From Todiramphus chloris collaris (lineage: Eukaryota; Chordata; Aves; Coraciiformes; Alcedinidae), in the NCBI GenBank assembly GCA_025345505.1, contig JANVCC010000025.1:1162971-1226970 (forward strand): a DNA stretch of 64,000 nt, in the 5' to 3' direction. This document shows, piece by piece, positions 10,753 to 23,500 of the stretch (positions within the stretch are counted from its first letter, which is position 1; each line of letters opens with the position of its first letter). Both the position numbers and the translations under genes were made by a program. The notes beneath the pieces were generated by a model. That model did not search any database and had not been told where the DNA came from. It saw only the letters and a program-made list of their open reading frames with translations.

Positions 10753-12859
10753 GCCAGTATCACCAAACTAGGAAACCCATTTCCCTGGAAACCAAAAATA
10801 GGACAGGTTGTTCCCTAAGCTGTCAAAATCTACTTTATTGCTGTTTTAACAGCCCAAACAAAAAAAGTGGCAGAGAACAAAGGGAGAAAAGAAAAAAGTG
10901 ATGAGACTAAGCCCTCCCAATGGACCTTTGCAAGCAAAAGAATAAAGGCAAAAAGAGTGAGAGGTCACAAAAGTACATGTAATTAACATAATCGGTGTAA
11001 GAGTGGTGTCAGCAAATTAAAAATAGAGAGCCCGTAACACCCAGAAAGTACACTCAGGGAAGTGCCACAAAGAGTGAGAAGATGTGAGATGCGTGCCCTT
11101 TGGAATGAAGATGAGGTGGTAGGATTTCTACTCACTGCAGAACGTATACATACAATGTACGAAAAAATCATTTAACTGGATTTCAATCATTAAGAACAAA
11201 CCTCTGCGTTTTCCTTGTATATATGGTATGCAAAGATAAATTCTAATGACATTCAAAGCTCCCTCCCTCTCCCATCACCTTCCTTGCATGCTCCCCTTTC
11301 CAGGGACAGAAGAGTTCTTCCACAGGGATAATTTTTTCATGAATCTCTTGAAAGACAGGGACTAAATTCACACTTCTTCAATGGGAGCAGGGCTGGGTTC
11401 TCTTAACCATTCTGGCATTTGGTGAAGTACAGCTTTGGGATTAAACCAATTTCAGGCATGGAAACAAAGCAGATTATTTACCAGCATACAGGAGCACATA
11501 GATATACCACGTGAAGTAATTTTCAATATTCAAAACAATTGGGATTAAGCAGGATGTCCACTGATTCATTTTCTTTTCTTATCTCTAGCTAGCTACCATT
11601 GATCCATCTGAGGAACACTCTAGTATGTAACTTTTTTGTTCAGACTGAATAGCATTTACTTTGTAAACTACTTATTGAAATGTTTTCAAGTTTTATTAGC
11701 CCCTACTATACCCACTCATTACATTATGCTGCAAAATGTTTCATTTCTTTGAAAAGAATCCTTGAAAATTATCATAAAGGAATTCTTCAGAAAGCCTTAA
11801 CCTCTACAGAAATCTACTGCGAAGAAAGATGTTAAGAATGACACGCGAAACACGTTTGTCTCTGGTGCTGTTCTCCCTCATCCCTCCTTGGGTAGCAAAT
11901 CCAAAACCTTTGAGCCAGATGAAAACAGAAGAATAATGTGTAAGGGTAAAAAGTATTGTCAGATGCCTTGAGAGATCTGGTGAAGATCAAGGATCATTGA
12001 GAAAGGAAAGCTTCAGGCAGCTTTGTATTTTCCAGGAGCTGGCAACAGGAACAGTTTTACACCCAGCGTCAATTGAGCGGTTTGCTTTGCAACCCCTGAG
12101 CTTTGGCTGTGGGATCGTCTCCCCCTGCTCATCCTCTGCATGTTGGTCCAGCAGCCCCATTAAGCTCAGGGCCATGTTCAAGTTCCTGCTCGAAGCACAC
12201 TGTACTTGTATCCATACACGTATCCATTAAATTTGGATTCTTCAAGTGCTAGACTACGAATGAGGTAAGGATGGGTCAGGCTGAGAAGCCTGAGCCACTG
12301 CCTGTTCCCTGGAAGCCATGATCTCCGCAGAAAGCTGGACGAGTAGGATGTAAAACAACCTCTGAACACCGTTGGCTTGGTTGGCCATATTAAAAATAAA
12401 TTAAATGAGCAACTCAATAATCTCAGCTGTAAACTGGAGCTGTTAAACCATTCTTGCCATAGGGGCAGCAGCCTCAGGCAGTGCCAGCTGAGCAGTGCTT
12501 CGGGCCCCTGCACTGAACCCTCTGCTCCCAGCAAAGGTGGGAGGTGGCCCCTCCACGGGGAATAGATGCCACTTCCCTCTGCCCACCTGGCTCCATAGGA
12601 AGGCCAAAGAAACCTGTTCTCATTCTTTTGGGTCTGCCAAATCCCTAAGATTTCACCTCTGCATTTTCATCTCATGCAAAAAATACTTGAAAAATAGCAA
12701 CGTTGCAGGTGGTGCTGCTTACGACTTCTGTTCTTTCCTACCTGAAGTCACCTTTTCACGTCAGCCTCAGAGAGACCTCCCCCAGGTACCCAAAAGCTTT
12801 CCTTTGGTCTGGTACACATCCCAAATCTGTGTAACAAGCCACAAAATACTAATCCATAC
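10753..12859. other. Single-copy non-coding sequence
   Basis: No gene or transposon is recognised. The region has AT-rich and purine-rich patches. Opposed open frames at 11997-12534 are short, begin mostly from non-ATG codons and overlap on both strands, which fits chance. The left part of the 243-codon frame at 12495-13226 also lies here. Only its right part, inside CR1, is meaningful. Confidence 0.6.
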
Positions 12860-13718
12860 ATTCATCAATGACCCGGATGAGGGGACAGAGTGCACTGCCA
12901 GCAAGTTTGCTATGGACACCAAACTGGGAAGAGTGGCTGACACACTGGAAGGCTTTTATGCCATGCAGAGAGACCTGGACAGGATGGAGAGCTGGGAGGG
13001 GAGAAATTTCATTAAATGTAAGAAGGGCAAGTGTAGAGTCTTGCTTCTGGGAAAGAACAACCTCAGGTACCAGTTTAGGTTGGGGACCGACCTGCTGGAA
13101 AGCAGCACAGGGGAAAGGGACCTAGGGGTCCTGGTGACCAGCAGGATGACCATGAGCCAGCAATGTGCCCTCGTGGCCAAGAAGGCCAATGGCGTCCTGG
13201 TGTATCAGAAGGGGTGTGGCTTGTAGGTCAAGAGAGGTTCTCTTCCCCCTCTACTGTGCCCTGGTGACACCTCATCTGGAACATTGTGTCCAGTTCTGGG
13301 CCCCTCAGTTCAGGAAGGACAGGGAACTGCTTGAGAGAGTCCAGCACAGAGCCACAGTGATGAAGGGAGTGGAACATCTGCCTGCTGAGGAAAAGCTAAG
13401 GGAGATGGGTCTCTTTAGCTTGCAAGAGACTGAGGGGTGACCTCATGAATGTTTATAAATACATAAAGGGCGAGTGTCCATTATGTAAGGAGTGTCCTTT
13501 ATGTATGAAAAGTAGAAACTTTTTCACTGTGAGGGTGATGGAGCTCTGGAACAGGCTGCCCAGAGGGGCTGTGGAGTCTCCTTCTCTGGAGACATTCAAA
13601 ACCCTCCTGCACACATTCCTGTGTGACCTGCTCTAGGTGATCCTGCTCTGGCAGGGAGGGTTGGACTTGATGACCTTTTGAGGCCCCTGCCAACACCAAA
13701 CATTCTGTGATTCTGTGA
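12860..13718 (+). mobile_element. CR1 LINE fragment with broken reverse-transcriptase remnant
   Basis: This is the longest CR1 copy in the window, about 860 bp. It ends in ATTCTGTGATTCTGTGA (13702-13718), the CR1 tail repeat. Its 5' part, in the frame of 12495-13226, encodes the palm-domain end of ORF2 (FINDPDEGTEC, then KFAMDTKLG, then RDLGVLV). The catalytic motif, normally F-A-D-D, reads FAMD at 12906-12917, so the first catalytic Asp is lost. Near 13195-13205 the homology shifts into the frame of 13165-13440, and by 13445 into a third frame (NVYKYIKGE). About 80 bp present in the copy at 36132-36521 is missing near 13507, next to an 18-bp tandem duplication (13472-13489, 13490-13507). The element is 5'-truncated and dead. 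Confidence 0.93.
13472..13507 (+). repeat. 18-bp tandem duplication inside CR1
   Basis: Two adjacent 18-base units, GAGTGTCCATTATGTAAG and GAGTGTCCTTTATGTATG, differ at two positions. They sit at the site where this CR1 copy has lost roughly 80 bp compared with the copy at 36132-36521, so the duplication probably arose during or after that deletion. Confidence 0.75.
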
Positions 13719-14100
13719 AAACTCAATACACAGCCTTGCACCACAACATTTCCCACTTTCCAAGTTCCCAGAGGTTGGGAAACAAGCACAGACCTTGTCA
13801 CTGCATCAGAGTCCAAGTACAGGAGACGAAGTATTAAAAGAGCACCGAGTTTCTTGATTAGCCTGACTCTTTGAAGAAAGAGCAAGTCTCCTGTGCTGTG
13901 CCAGGAGGTGCGCGGTGCCTGGCATGGCAGCCCTGCCCCGCTGCCTGCTCCAGCCTGGGCCTGGGCCCCACCTTCTCCTAAAGACAACAGACAACTCCCT
14001 CCCGCTTTGCATATTCCAATCTACCATTTCAAACAGAGGCCTTTGCTTTTCATCCTAAAGTGGTACTTGTTAAAGGAGCTGTGACCACTCAGGCTATTTC

Positions 14101-14290
14101 CTTTGAGGATGATAACACTGCTGCAGAAGCTTCATTATTATGCTAATCGAGCGCAGGCTGAGCAGCTTTCATAACTGCCACATTAAATCATCTACCAAGG
14201 GGAGGCCTCAAGAGCCATTTACATTGCACCATATGCATATTAATGAAGCTAGCAGCAGCAGAATTGTTTTGGAAGCAATAGTCAGGTAGG
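14101..14290. promoter_or_regulatory. Candidate conserved noncoding element (enhancer-like)
   Basis: The block packs several developmental-type transcription factor sites into about 190 bp: an octamer/POU-like ATGCTAAT (14140-14147), a POU/homeobox ATGCATATTAAT (14233-14244), a GATAACA (14110-14116) and ATTAAATCA (14183-14191). It shows no repeat signature and no open frame of note. This composition is typical of vertebrate conserved enhancers, but conservation itself cannot be seen in one sequence, so the call is inference only. The adjoining 14292-14342 is an A-rich simple repeat that would mark its right edge. Confidence 0.3.
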
Positions 14291-14291
14291 C

Positions 14292-14342
14292 AGAGAAAAG
14301 ACAAAAAAAGAAAAAAAAAAAAGAAAACAAAAGAAAAAAAAA
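14292..14342. repeat. A-rich (purine) low-complexity tract
   Basis: The tract is nearly all A with scattered single G bases and one C. It is simple sequence; no poly(A) signal or retrocopy is visible upstream. Confidence 0.8.
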
Positions 14343-17300
14343 GGCATTATTTTGAATGTTGGAAAAAATAGAGCTGGTTCAACTTCCCGAAGGTTGTGCA
14401 AGCTCAGTACGGGGGCTCGGTTCTGTCTGCACTTAGGGCTGAATAATACAAGAGAGCAGAACCTGGTGGCAGCTGTACAACACACAGTCCCAGTCCTCAA
14501 CTGGACGGAAAGAAGAGTCCTTCTTTTCCCATCTTGTCCTCCTCACACCCTGGCTGCCTCCCTCTTGTGATGCACCTAAAGGAGATAATGCTGCTAGGCA
14601 ATGAGACAGAGAGCGGTACCTAGGCGCGTGCCTTCAGAGTAATTCAAACACATCCGTCAAGACCAAAGACATAAAAGCAAACGAGTGACATTTAGAGTGA
14701 TCTTGGGCTGACAGCTGAATATAGATACACTTTTCCCAAAAGATAAACCCCCTGGAAGCCACCACAGATGAAGGTGGATGATACAGACAGACAGGTTAGG
14801 TTGAGGAAATAGCAGGAGTAATAATCACAGCAGTTCACCTGCCCAGACGGTGTCACGCTGCTTTTTTTTCACATATGTTGTAGAAAATGTGTATTGTCAA
14901 GAGGCAGTTTAAGGGCAGAGCAGTGGCATTAGTGACAGGAACTGGGAGCTTTTCCCACTCATGTAAGAAAACTGCAGAAAGGAGAGAGGGCTATGGAAAA
15001 TGAGGATGACGTTGGCATTGTTATTGAAGCAAAGTCAGGACCTTTTTATCAGATCAGAGGTTTGTTTAGACAGTTAGGCATATTTTTAAATGATTTATAG
15101 GTGGGTATTATGTGCACTGTGGAAAGAGCACACACTTCAGAAATCTGGCATCCCGGGAAATGTTTTATTTTATGATTCAAGCCGTGCACTCTCTTCCATC
15201 ACTGTGTTCTTCAATATCAACAATCCCCTTCCCTATATTCTTCCTGCTACTCTCCTGCTCCCAGGGCACCCCCCCTTCAGACCCAAGCAATGCTTGACGG
15301 AAATCCTGCAATGCCCTCAGGACATCACCTTCAAGCACACTCTCCTTCCCCACACGTCTTTATTCCAAAGGGATTTGATAAGAGAAAGACAGTGTTTACA
15401 AGATCAAGAATTCACCTGGAACCAGTAAAGAACTATTTTTCTCTGTAGTTAAGAAAGGTTTATCCCCAATCTCAGTTGAAAGCCAAGAACATACCAGCAT
15501 CAAAATATTTATGTCCATTAGGGATGAAGGGAATTTTTGCATACTAATGCTGCAAACACCACAGCGAGTTTTGCATATTACATAGGTGCAAAAGGCTGAT
15601 AAAAGTCAGTGGCACAACCTTCCAAGTAAGCCTTTGCCAGCCTTTACCTGCCAAGAAAAGATGAGACCTAGAATAATGAAATCTGCCATAGTTTTCTCCA
15701 TCTTAGGAGCAAAGAATGACTTGGGATAGAGGGGGGCCTTCAGAATAATGACTCTAGCTCTGCCCCACCTTAGCACAGTGCTGAAGAAAAGCAGACACTC
15801 TGCTGCCAGATGGCTTGCCCCATCTTCCCCAACCTGAAAGAAATGATTCCATGCTCCAGCCTTTAATTGACTTTTGCACATCCACAAATTGACTCTTGAA
15901 GCATCTTCCTGGTCTTATTTTCCAGTCGTCTAAAAATGTTTCCTGCCCAATTGATTTTTTTGACAATGTATCACTCAAGTAATGCTCATGTTCTCTTAAT
16001 AGCTGCCCTCCCTGCTGAAAGATGGGAAGCTTCAGTTTTCCATTTTTGTGACTTTTCCTTCAAACGCTACCTTTTCTGTCTCAGTTGTGCTGCCTGCCTT
16101 GAAGGGTACTGCATCACCATGTATAATTACAGAGAGTTAAGTTTAAATGGACTCTCTGAACATCACTCTCTGAACAGGAACATTGAACTCTTCAATGCAG
16201 GTTGTGCTTTTGGGTCTTGATAAACTAAATATATTAAAGGTAGGGCATAATCCTAAAGGAGATTTAAGTTGAGATTTGTCAGTCTCAGTCTCCTATAAGA
16301 GAAATAAGTTTTCTAAACTTATTAAGCAGGTAAGCTGGAACATATAGATATTATGATGTCCATCATTCATGACTCATGAAATATTCCAAAATACCTGACT
16401 TAAAAAGGAATCCACTATATACTATTCATGAAAAGCAAAGAAAATATTTACAAGCATCTTATGATTCAACAAGCAATATCAATCTGATAATACTATGCTG
16501 TGATAGAACAATTTAACACGATTACATAAATACACCCACAAAACCAGCAGCAATATAACCTTAATTATGAGATATACATATGTAAATAGATTTTTGTACT
16601 CAGAAAAAGTACCAGCAAAAACTAAGAAGTGTTTTGAGTGACTGCCAAAGAGCTGACGGTTAGCAAATGGATAAAATACGTAACATTTCAAGCATCTAAT
16701 TGCAAATCACCTGCACACGCTGCACTTGAATTGCTTTTTACACACCTTACTCCCATAGTTCTCCAATTAACTGTTCAGCTTCAAGAGCTTTGGGACACAG
16801 ACTGATTTCTTCTACATGTTTATACAGTATCTCTCACCAGCACAACAGGGCTCATGCCTAAGTGAGGTCTTCGCACGCTACTACACTGCTGTTATTGCCA
16901 CTGTCAATGACCAGGGAACGATTTGCATGTAGTGACGCGAGAGGCATGGGGTGACAGTGGGTATCTCCATACCTTGCACGCACTACGAGTGAGAATTCCA
17001 CAGGCTAATTTTCTTTCATTACCTAAGAAATGCAAGTACAGCTTAGAAATGCCTTTGCTTGGCAGTTCTAGGAAAGGGATTGTTTTGTCCTGTAAGCAAA
17101 TTAATGAATCTTAACCTTCGAAATACGAACAGATGGCAGAAGAGACAAATTCCACTAGCTAATAAGATAAAAACTGTACTCAACAAGGCGAAGTTCATAT
17201 TCCAGAATCTAGTCTTGTATATACACACAGGGCTCAGAAGATAGCCAGAAAGCACGGCATGGTTTTGATTTGTATAAAAGTCCCACAGGTCTTCATTCCT

Positions 17301-20300
17301 AATCTTGGCAAGCCTGGCATTAAATGAACCCTCAGTGTGGTTTCGCTGGGGAGCAGGATAAGGATGGAACTACTGGATGTATTTGCTAAGGTACTATCAA
17401 CAGAGGGGACATTTCCCTTCGTCGATACCCAAGGACTCGACTTTCCTGCTAGTCTGGGAATCACAAGCTCCTAAACCACTGTCAGTCTATTTCATTTCAA
17501 GCAGTATTTTATCCAAACCATTTAATGTCTGTTAGATCCCTGCAACATGGTGGTTTTGCCCTGTGTAATCTCTGATGTCTGTTTTAGAAATTAATTATCT
17601 TTCAATGTTCTGCACCCTATTCCTGCATCTTCCTGACGAGGTATTTCTGCAAGGTGGAGTTAGGAGAGGTTTCAGTGTTGTCACTGCGAAGCTGCTCTTT
17701 CAAGTGCCACAGCCACCGGGGTTAACTCTGGGATCAGGAAGGCTTCATAACATCATCTAAGAACATGAGAGATTCAGCAGTGTATCAGATGTGCCTGTGG
17801 GACCAGTCCTGCATCATGGCCCATCAGACTGGACACCGAAGAGCCAAGACAGCATCAGAGACTGCAGGTGAGGCTCAGGCACTGCTGGATCCTGCTTTCC
17901 TTCAGGAGACTATGTCAAGCCAGAAGGGCCAAAACACTCTCTGGAAGCAACTTCTGGTTCTCAGATTCATCACTGAGTGCTTAAGAAAGAAAAAAGTGCT
18001 CTGTCCTTCATTACACAAGAACTGCCTAACCTTTTCTACACTGTAGGTGATAGTTTTGGAGCTCCAGACTCGGTTAAGAGTTCATAGCTTGGATGTCAGG
18101 CAATGGCAGGAAAGAGGTTAAACCTCCTCTTCCAGGCTAGGGCCACCATCCCTCAGAAGCCAGCAGAAGCACCAGCCAGAGACTCTTAAAGCTGAAAATC
18201 TGCAAGATGCTATCCTCTGCCAGAGGCTGCTAAGAATGCCACAGGCAGAGAAGGAGGAATTTGATCCCGTCCTTTCTTTCTTCTCTGTAGCTCAAGGCCA
18301 TCAACAAGACGTGTTGGGAGTAATATATAGCCTGTGTTTATCTTAAAGTACAACACCTCCTGTAGCTCTACAGTTTGTTACTTCCAGTCAGAACATTTTT
18401 TAAAAGGATGTAGTTCAAATTGACTATATTATCCTTGTATTGCTAATTAATCATCAGCACACATAATCTGGCACCTAGACTTCTTCATCGTCATGCAGAA
18501 GCTTGACAACATTCAAAGGAAAATCTATACTTATTAATGGACAGAACAACCCAAATATCCAGGCTGGAGGAAAATGCATGTGTGTAACAACACTTCCCAA
18601 TTTTGTAAAGTGAGTTATTTCTCTGCAGGGACAGTGTAATACAATAGAGTGCACAGACCTGGACCTCTGCCAGCACCTGTCTGTTCAGGAATTTCATCCA
18701 CTTTAATAAGCTGCTGCTCTCTGGATCTCAATTAACCAGGCAAGCTGGTGCAACTGTAGAGAACTCAAAAATAAGAGAGAGAAGATTTCACAGATTCTCC
18801 ATCTGTAGGCCTTCTGTAAGCATGACACATACAAATAGAACTTAATATTGTAGGTGACATACTTAAAATTATGAATTACAGTGAGGCAATGGGAAGCTGG
18901 TAGAGAAACATCAGCATGAGGCCCCAGAACAAATGTTATTTTTCATGGCTTACTTCAATCATTGTCATCAGAAGTCAGCATCTGCACTAAGGACCTTATT
19001 GGTACAACCGCTCCCATGGAATCCGAGGTCTGCCAGAACTGCTCTGTGAATTAACCCGGGCTCCAAGTAGGCAGAAGGGTTCACCAGCATGAATCTAATT
19101 ACAGGATTGAGGCCCATATTTATACAATGACAATTTAACTACCAGAATATAGATACATCAAAAGGCTTAGATAGAGCAGTAAATCATGGGAACCTAATTT
19201 TCACTTTACAAGAGTCTCATAGGACTTTAAAGGAAGGGAACCAATAGTTTCCTAAAGAAACTGCAATAACGTCCCACAGTGTTTGCTACCTAACTGTAGT
19301 CTTTCCACATATCTTCCAATCTCCCTACAGAATTGCAGAGCAGGGATAAGAGTTCCCAGTAAATTATTTTTGCTTGCACAGGTAACCCAGAGATTCCCAC
19401 GAAATACCACCACATTGCTCACATGCACTTTAATTTTTTAATAATGACATAAAATGCTGCTGCCCTGCCCCATAAAGCAGCCTGTCATTTACTAGACTCA
19501 TTATTTGTCTGGTCTATTGGGATGGTACGCTCTTAGGATGCGCCTTTCAGTGTTTATTAGTACTATAGTGTAGCTGTTAACCAAGTTGTGATGTTTTGGT
19601 TTTATCATAATGCAGAAATTAGCATCTCTTTAGAGGGCATTAAAGTGTTGTTAAAAATTTATACTGTTTAACAGAGCTAACAAACTTACTATAATACGTA
19701 TGTTTATCAGCTAGTGATAAAAGAGATGTTTATTCTACTTCAATGCAGGGCACGTCAGGCGTGCAGATAATATTATTTTAAGAACATTTGAGAAGTGTCA
19801 GGATGGCCTGAGAATTGGAAGAAGCAGGTATCAGCATGCTGTGCACCTTTCCTCCCAAAGCAAGTTACTGCAAATAGGAATCAGAAAATGCCTGGTGATT
19901 TACACGACATAAAACCATCTACCTCATCTCTACTACTCCATCCTGCACATCACTTTCCAAGGTACTTAGAAGATGACTGGAGATGATGTAACCAGGTGTA
20001 AATTTACTGGTAAAATAACCATCAATGGAAGAGACAGATAAGCAAGGACCTGTTGCTGCTCTCAGGGCTGTTCAGTCAACTCCTGCTGATTCCTCGGAGT
20101 CTTAACTATAGGTGACCAAAAAGGACAATTGAAATGGGAAGACACTGTGTGAGGCAGGCAAGCAGGCATGGAAGCTAAACTGGCGTAGTAATGAGGAGAC
20201 CACCAGGCTGAAGGTGGCAAGACAAAATATTTGCAGATTTCATACCCCAATGCCTCACTATTCAATACCTCTGTTCACAACCCAAGCTTTTAATTCTGGC

Positions 20301-20431
20301 AACCTTCTCTGCTGGACTGCCTAATACCAACTGGGTACTGAAAAGACAATAGCTACACATGATACTGCATAGAACACAGATTCTGAACTTACAAAGCACT
20401 ATAAACTACTTCCCAATCCCAGTTCAGACCT

Positions 20432-20555
20432 TGGCCCAGATTTACATTTATATCCCAAGGAGATGAACATGAAAATTCAGTCTGAGGAAGGAATTAAGCA
20501 TGAAAACTTTAAGTCAACTCAAAAGTTAACCTAAGTTTTAAGTACCTAACAGAAT
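20432..20555. repeat. Remnant of an ancient interspersed repeat ('TTAAGCATG...TTTAAG' type)
   Basis: GGCCCAGATTTAC (20433-20445) is followed by AATTAAGCATG (20492-20502), ACTTTAAGTCAACTCA (20506-20521), AGTTAAC (20524-20530) and AAGTACCT (20540-20547). The order and spacing resemble an old sauropsid repeat whose units I recall as 'GGCCCAGATTCAGC ... TTAAGCATGTGCTTAACTTTAAGCA ... GAGTA'. Those elements are roughly palindromic, so orientation is uncertain. Homology is by eye; divergence is high. Confidence 0.35.
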
Positions 20556-23500
20556 CTCCTGTGATACAAACTAAGGGCAATCACATTCCCAGGCAGTGCT
20601 GACCCCCACCCTCATATTAATACAGGTTTTAAGATTCTAAAAAGACAAGGAGCCAAAGCCTTTAAACAGAGGTGAACTTCCTGGAAGACAAGCAGTATAT
20701 TAATTCTCTCTGCTGGCTGTACCAATACTCTTAATACAAACAAACCCATTTTTCTTCCTTTTTTTTTTTTTTTTTTTCCTCTTTCCAAGTGTCTGAGGTG
20801 CAGCAATAGGTAATTCTCTTGCCAATGTAGTAACAACTCTAAATGGACAGAAAAATCACAGGATTCCCAATCCTTTCTTTTCAGTTGATCTGAATGTTTC
20901 ACATTCAGCATAACTCTTACTGCCCCTTGGCCATATTATTCTTACACTCATCCCACGGAGGCACGCCACATTAGATTATCGTACTCAATGACATGACATA
21001 ACCTGATTCACACTGTAGATCTTCACTGGTAGGCTGAAGTCAGGGTAAAATAAATTGCACCATATCTGTGGGATCAACTGATTGCAATGCTCCAGACACA
21101 GGGCATTTCTTTGCAGTCAAGGACTGCTTGGAAGGCTTGACAGCTAGAGGCTTTGGGCTATTAACACCAGCTGGTTATTAAGTCCACACAAATTGTTATG
21201 GCTTTTATAACCTTTTCTTATCTAAAGAAAACAATTTAACATTTTAATTACATTACAGGGATGACAGAAGATAATTGGAGTTATCAGGAAATGACGTAGC
21301 CCTGTTAATGTGAGTTACTATCTCATTTCCATTGCTTACCAATGTATTTGCCATCCAGATAAAAGTAAAAGTAACTGTTCAGTTAGCTCCATATGCAAAC
21401 CACCAAGTTGGAAGAATACAAAATAAGTAACACAGAACTAAATTAATTATCTTATTAGGCTGGAATGGTATCATCTTCTAAGTATAGTTCTGGAGACAGG
21501 GCATAATGAGGAAGCCTGAGTTCAAAAAGTGCAGTTATTACCTGTGGAAACTAATTATTTTCATACCTACTTTAAAATAACCATACTTCAAAATTATGAA
21601 GTCTGCAGAAGGATAGGAAAATTTCTATGCTTAAATAGCTTCTCTGAACTATCCTACAGCATTTACTTTAAAAACAGTACCACCCGTAAAGGACAACCTG
21701 CCAACAAGTGCTTCCTGTATTACTTAATAGTATTAGCCTCTTTAGATCTTTTCTGGATATGTGGGTCTTAAAAAGCTCCTACATCTGAAACACCCAGAGT
21801 TCTGCCCTGTATTTCAGCACATCAGTTCTTCACAGGGATCAGGTGATTACAGTGAGATTTGCACAGGACTGTGACCATGTCTAAAGAGGTTGCTTTTTAC
21901 CGTGTGACTTCTGCCTGTTTGCATTCAGAAGAGAACATGCAGGAAAGCACCTCTTAATTTTTTGCTTCTGTTCTTTTCTTGCATAAATTACCGAGGCTGA
22001 ACAGCAGGCACAACAGCAGCTGCATTAGTTCCCAGGGAATTCCTGGTCATGATGTGCCAGCCTGTTGGACTTTGAAGATTTACTGGTTTGCACTTAAGGG
22101 AAATGTCTAAGAAAATATTTACAAGTGCTCATTAGGGCTAAATTGTATCCTTATCCTGTGCAGGTACAGAGGGAATTAAGAAAACTCTATAATGAGAATG
22201 GATGTAAGGCTGTAACACTTAGGCAGGAATAGTCAGCTGGACAAGGGAAGGATGAAGAACTGTACTACAAATACAGTAAAGGGACCATGCTTGGTAGAAA
22301 AGTGGAGTATCAGTAACCTTTCTTATGGACGCAGTCACACTGGGATGTATCAACAGGAATATATTCTACAAATGTTACATTACCTAGCCTTATCTCACCT
22401 CCAGCCCTGGTGAGGCTTCAGCTGTAGTTGTGTGCCCAGGTTTTGTTGTTGTACTTGAAGCAGGTTGTAGAACAGAGGGAATACAGGGGAAAAAAATAAA
22501 CAAACAAAAAAAAAAGCAACAAGCTTTACGTTCCATTGTGTCTAGATGGTCATGATCCAAAAGGAAAGACTGGCCTGCAACAGATTTATGCAGGGAACAG
22601 AATCACAGTTATCAATTACAGAAATGATACTCCTGAGATGTATCTGGCTGTGTCCAAAACCAAAAAAAGAGACAAAAACTGTAGTGGAGAAGCCTCGGGC
22701 TGAACAGATTGTGCAGAATTCTTACAGAGGGTGTAGTAACGGCAGGCACAGATGATCCTGCTCTGAAGGCAGACAGGGACAGGCATGGAGGACTCACCCA
22801 CATGATTTAATACGATTTTTTTAAAACAGAGTCCCACTTCTGTTCCTCACTGTATTGCCAGGAACTGAAAGCCTACATGATGATGCTTCTTAAGGAGGTA
22901 AATGAGTGAAAAATCTGCATGACTGTGTCTATGAGCCTGAAAGTCCACGTACTAACCAGCAGAGCAAGGAGCTCAGAATGGGGAAAGAACTACAATTCCA
23001 CCCCAAAGAACACACCACAGACTGAACCATCCTGATTTATCATGACTTTTACTGTACTAAACAAAAAAACAGGTTCCCCAGCTGGGGGCTTGGCCACCTT
23101 ACAGGCTTTATATATAATCAGACTAGAATCTGTAATACATGACTCGGGGTTACTTAAGCACCATCCTAAAAGGAATAAAAGACACTGGTTTGAACTTGCT
23201 TGACAGAAGAGTCAGGAGACTCTGGATCAGATTCATAAGAGTAACTGCGATAGTGGCTTGCCTAGCAGCGTCATAACTTGATTTGCATCAAGTTGGGTGT
23301 CTCAGAATGGAGCCCACTGCTTTGGAATGTGAAGCTTCACCTATCTGATAGGTGATGCTGGGGAAAAGGGGCAGTTAGTGCACCTTAGGAAAATCTGAAT
23401 GTTCAATTCTGACATGGTGAGGTCACTTGAGATGAGTTTGAGGACTTCTTCAGGTATCGAGTAAAGCTCTCTTTCCAAAGAAGGAGAAGGTTAGTCCTTC

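Larger units (their letters stand above)
13719..20431. other. Single-copy non-coding sequence with candidate conserved blocks
   Basis: About 6.7 kb with no recognised gene or CR1. It holds the homeobox/POU-site-rich block at 14101-14290, an A-rich tract at 14292-14342, a 12-bp direct repeat (ACTCTCTGAACA twice, around 16151-16178), and an AT-rich block with dense homeobox-like motifs near 19420-19720. Open frames do not exceed about 112 codons and show no known motif. Confidence 0.55.

Noticed and set aside
12495-13226. 243-codon open frame as a gene
   Set aside because: The right half is CR1 reverse-transcriptase remnant with a broken catalytic motif; the left half is unrelated flank read in frame by chance.
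13499-13987. 162-codon minus-strand open frame
   Set aside because: It is antisense to the CR1 tail for part of its length and has no recognised motif in the rest.
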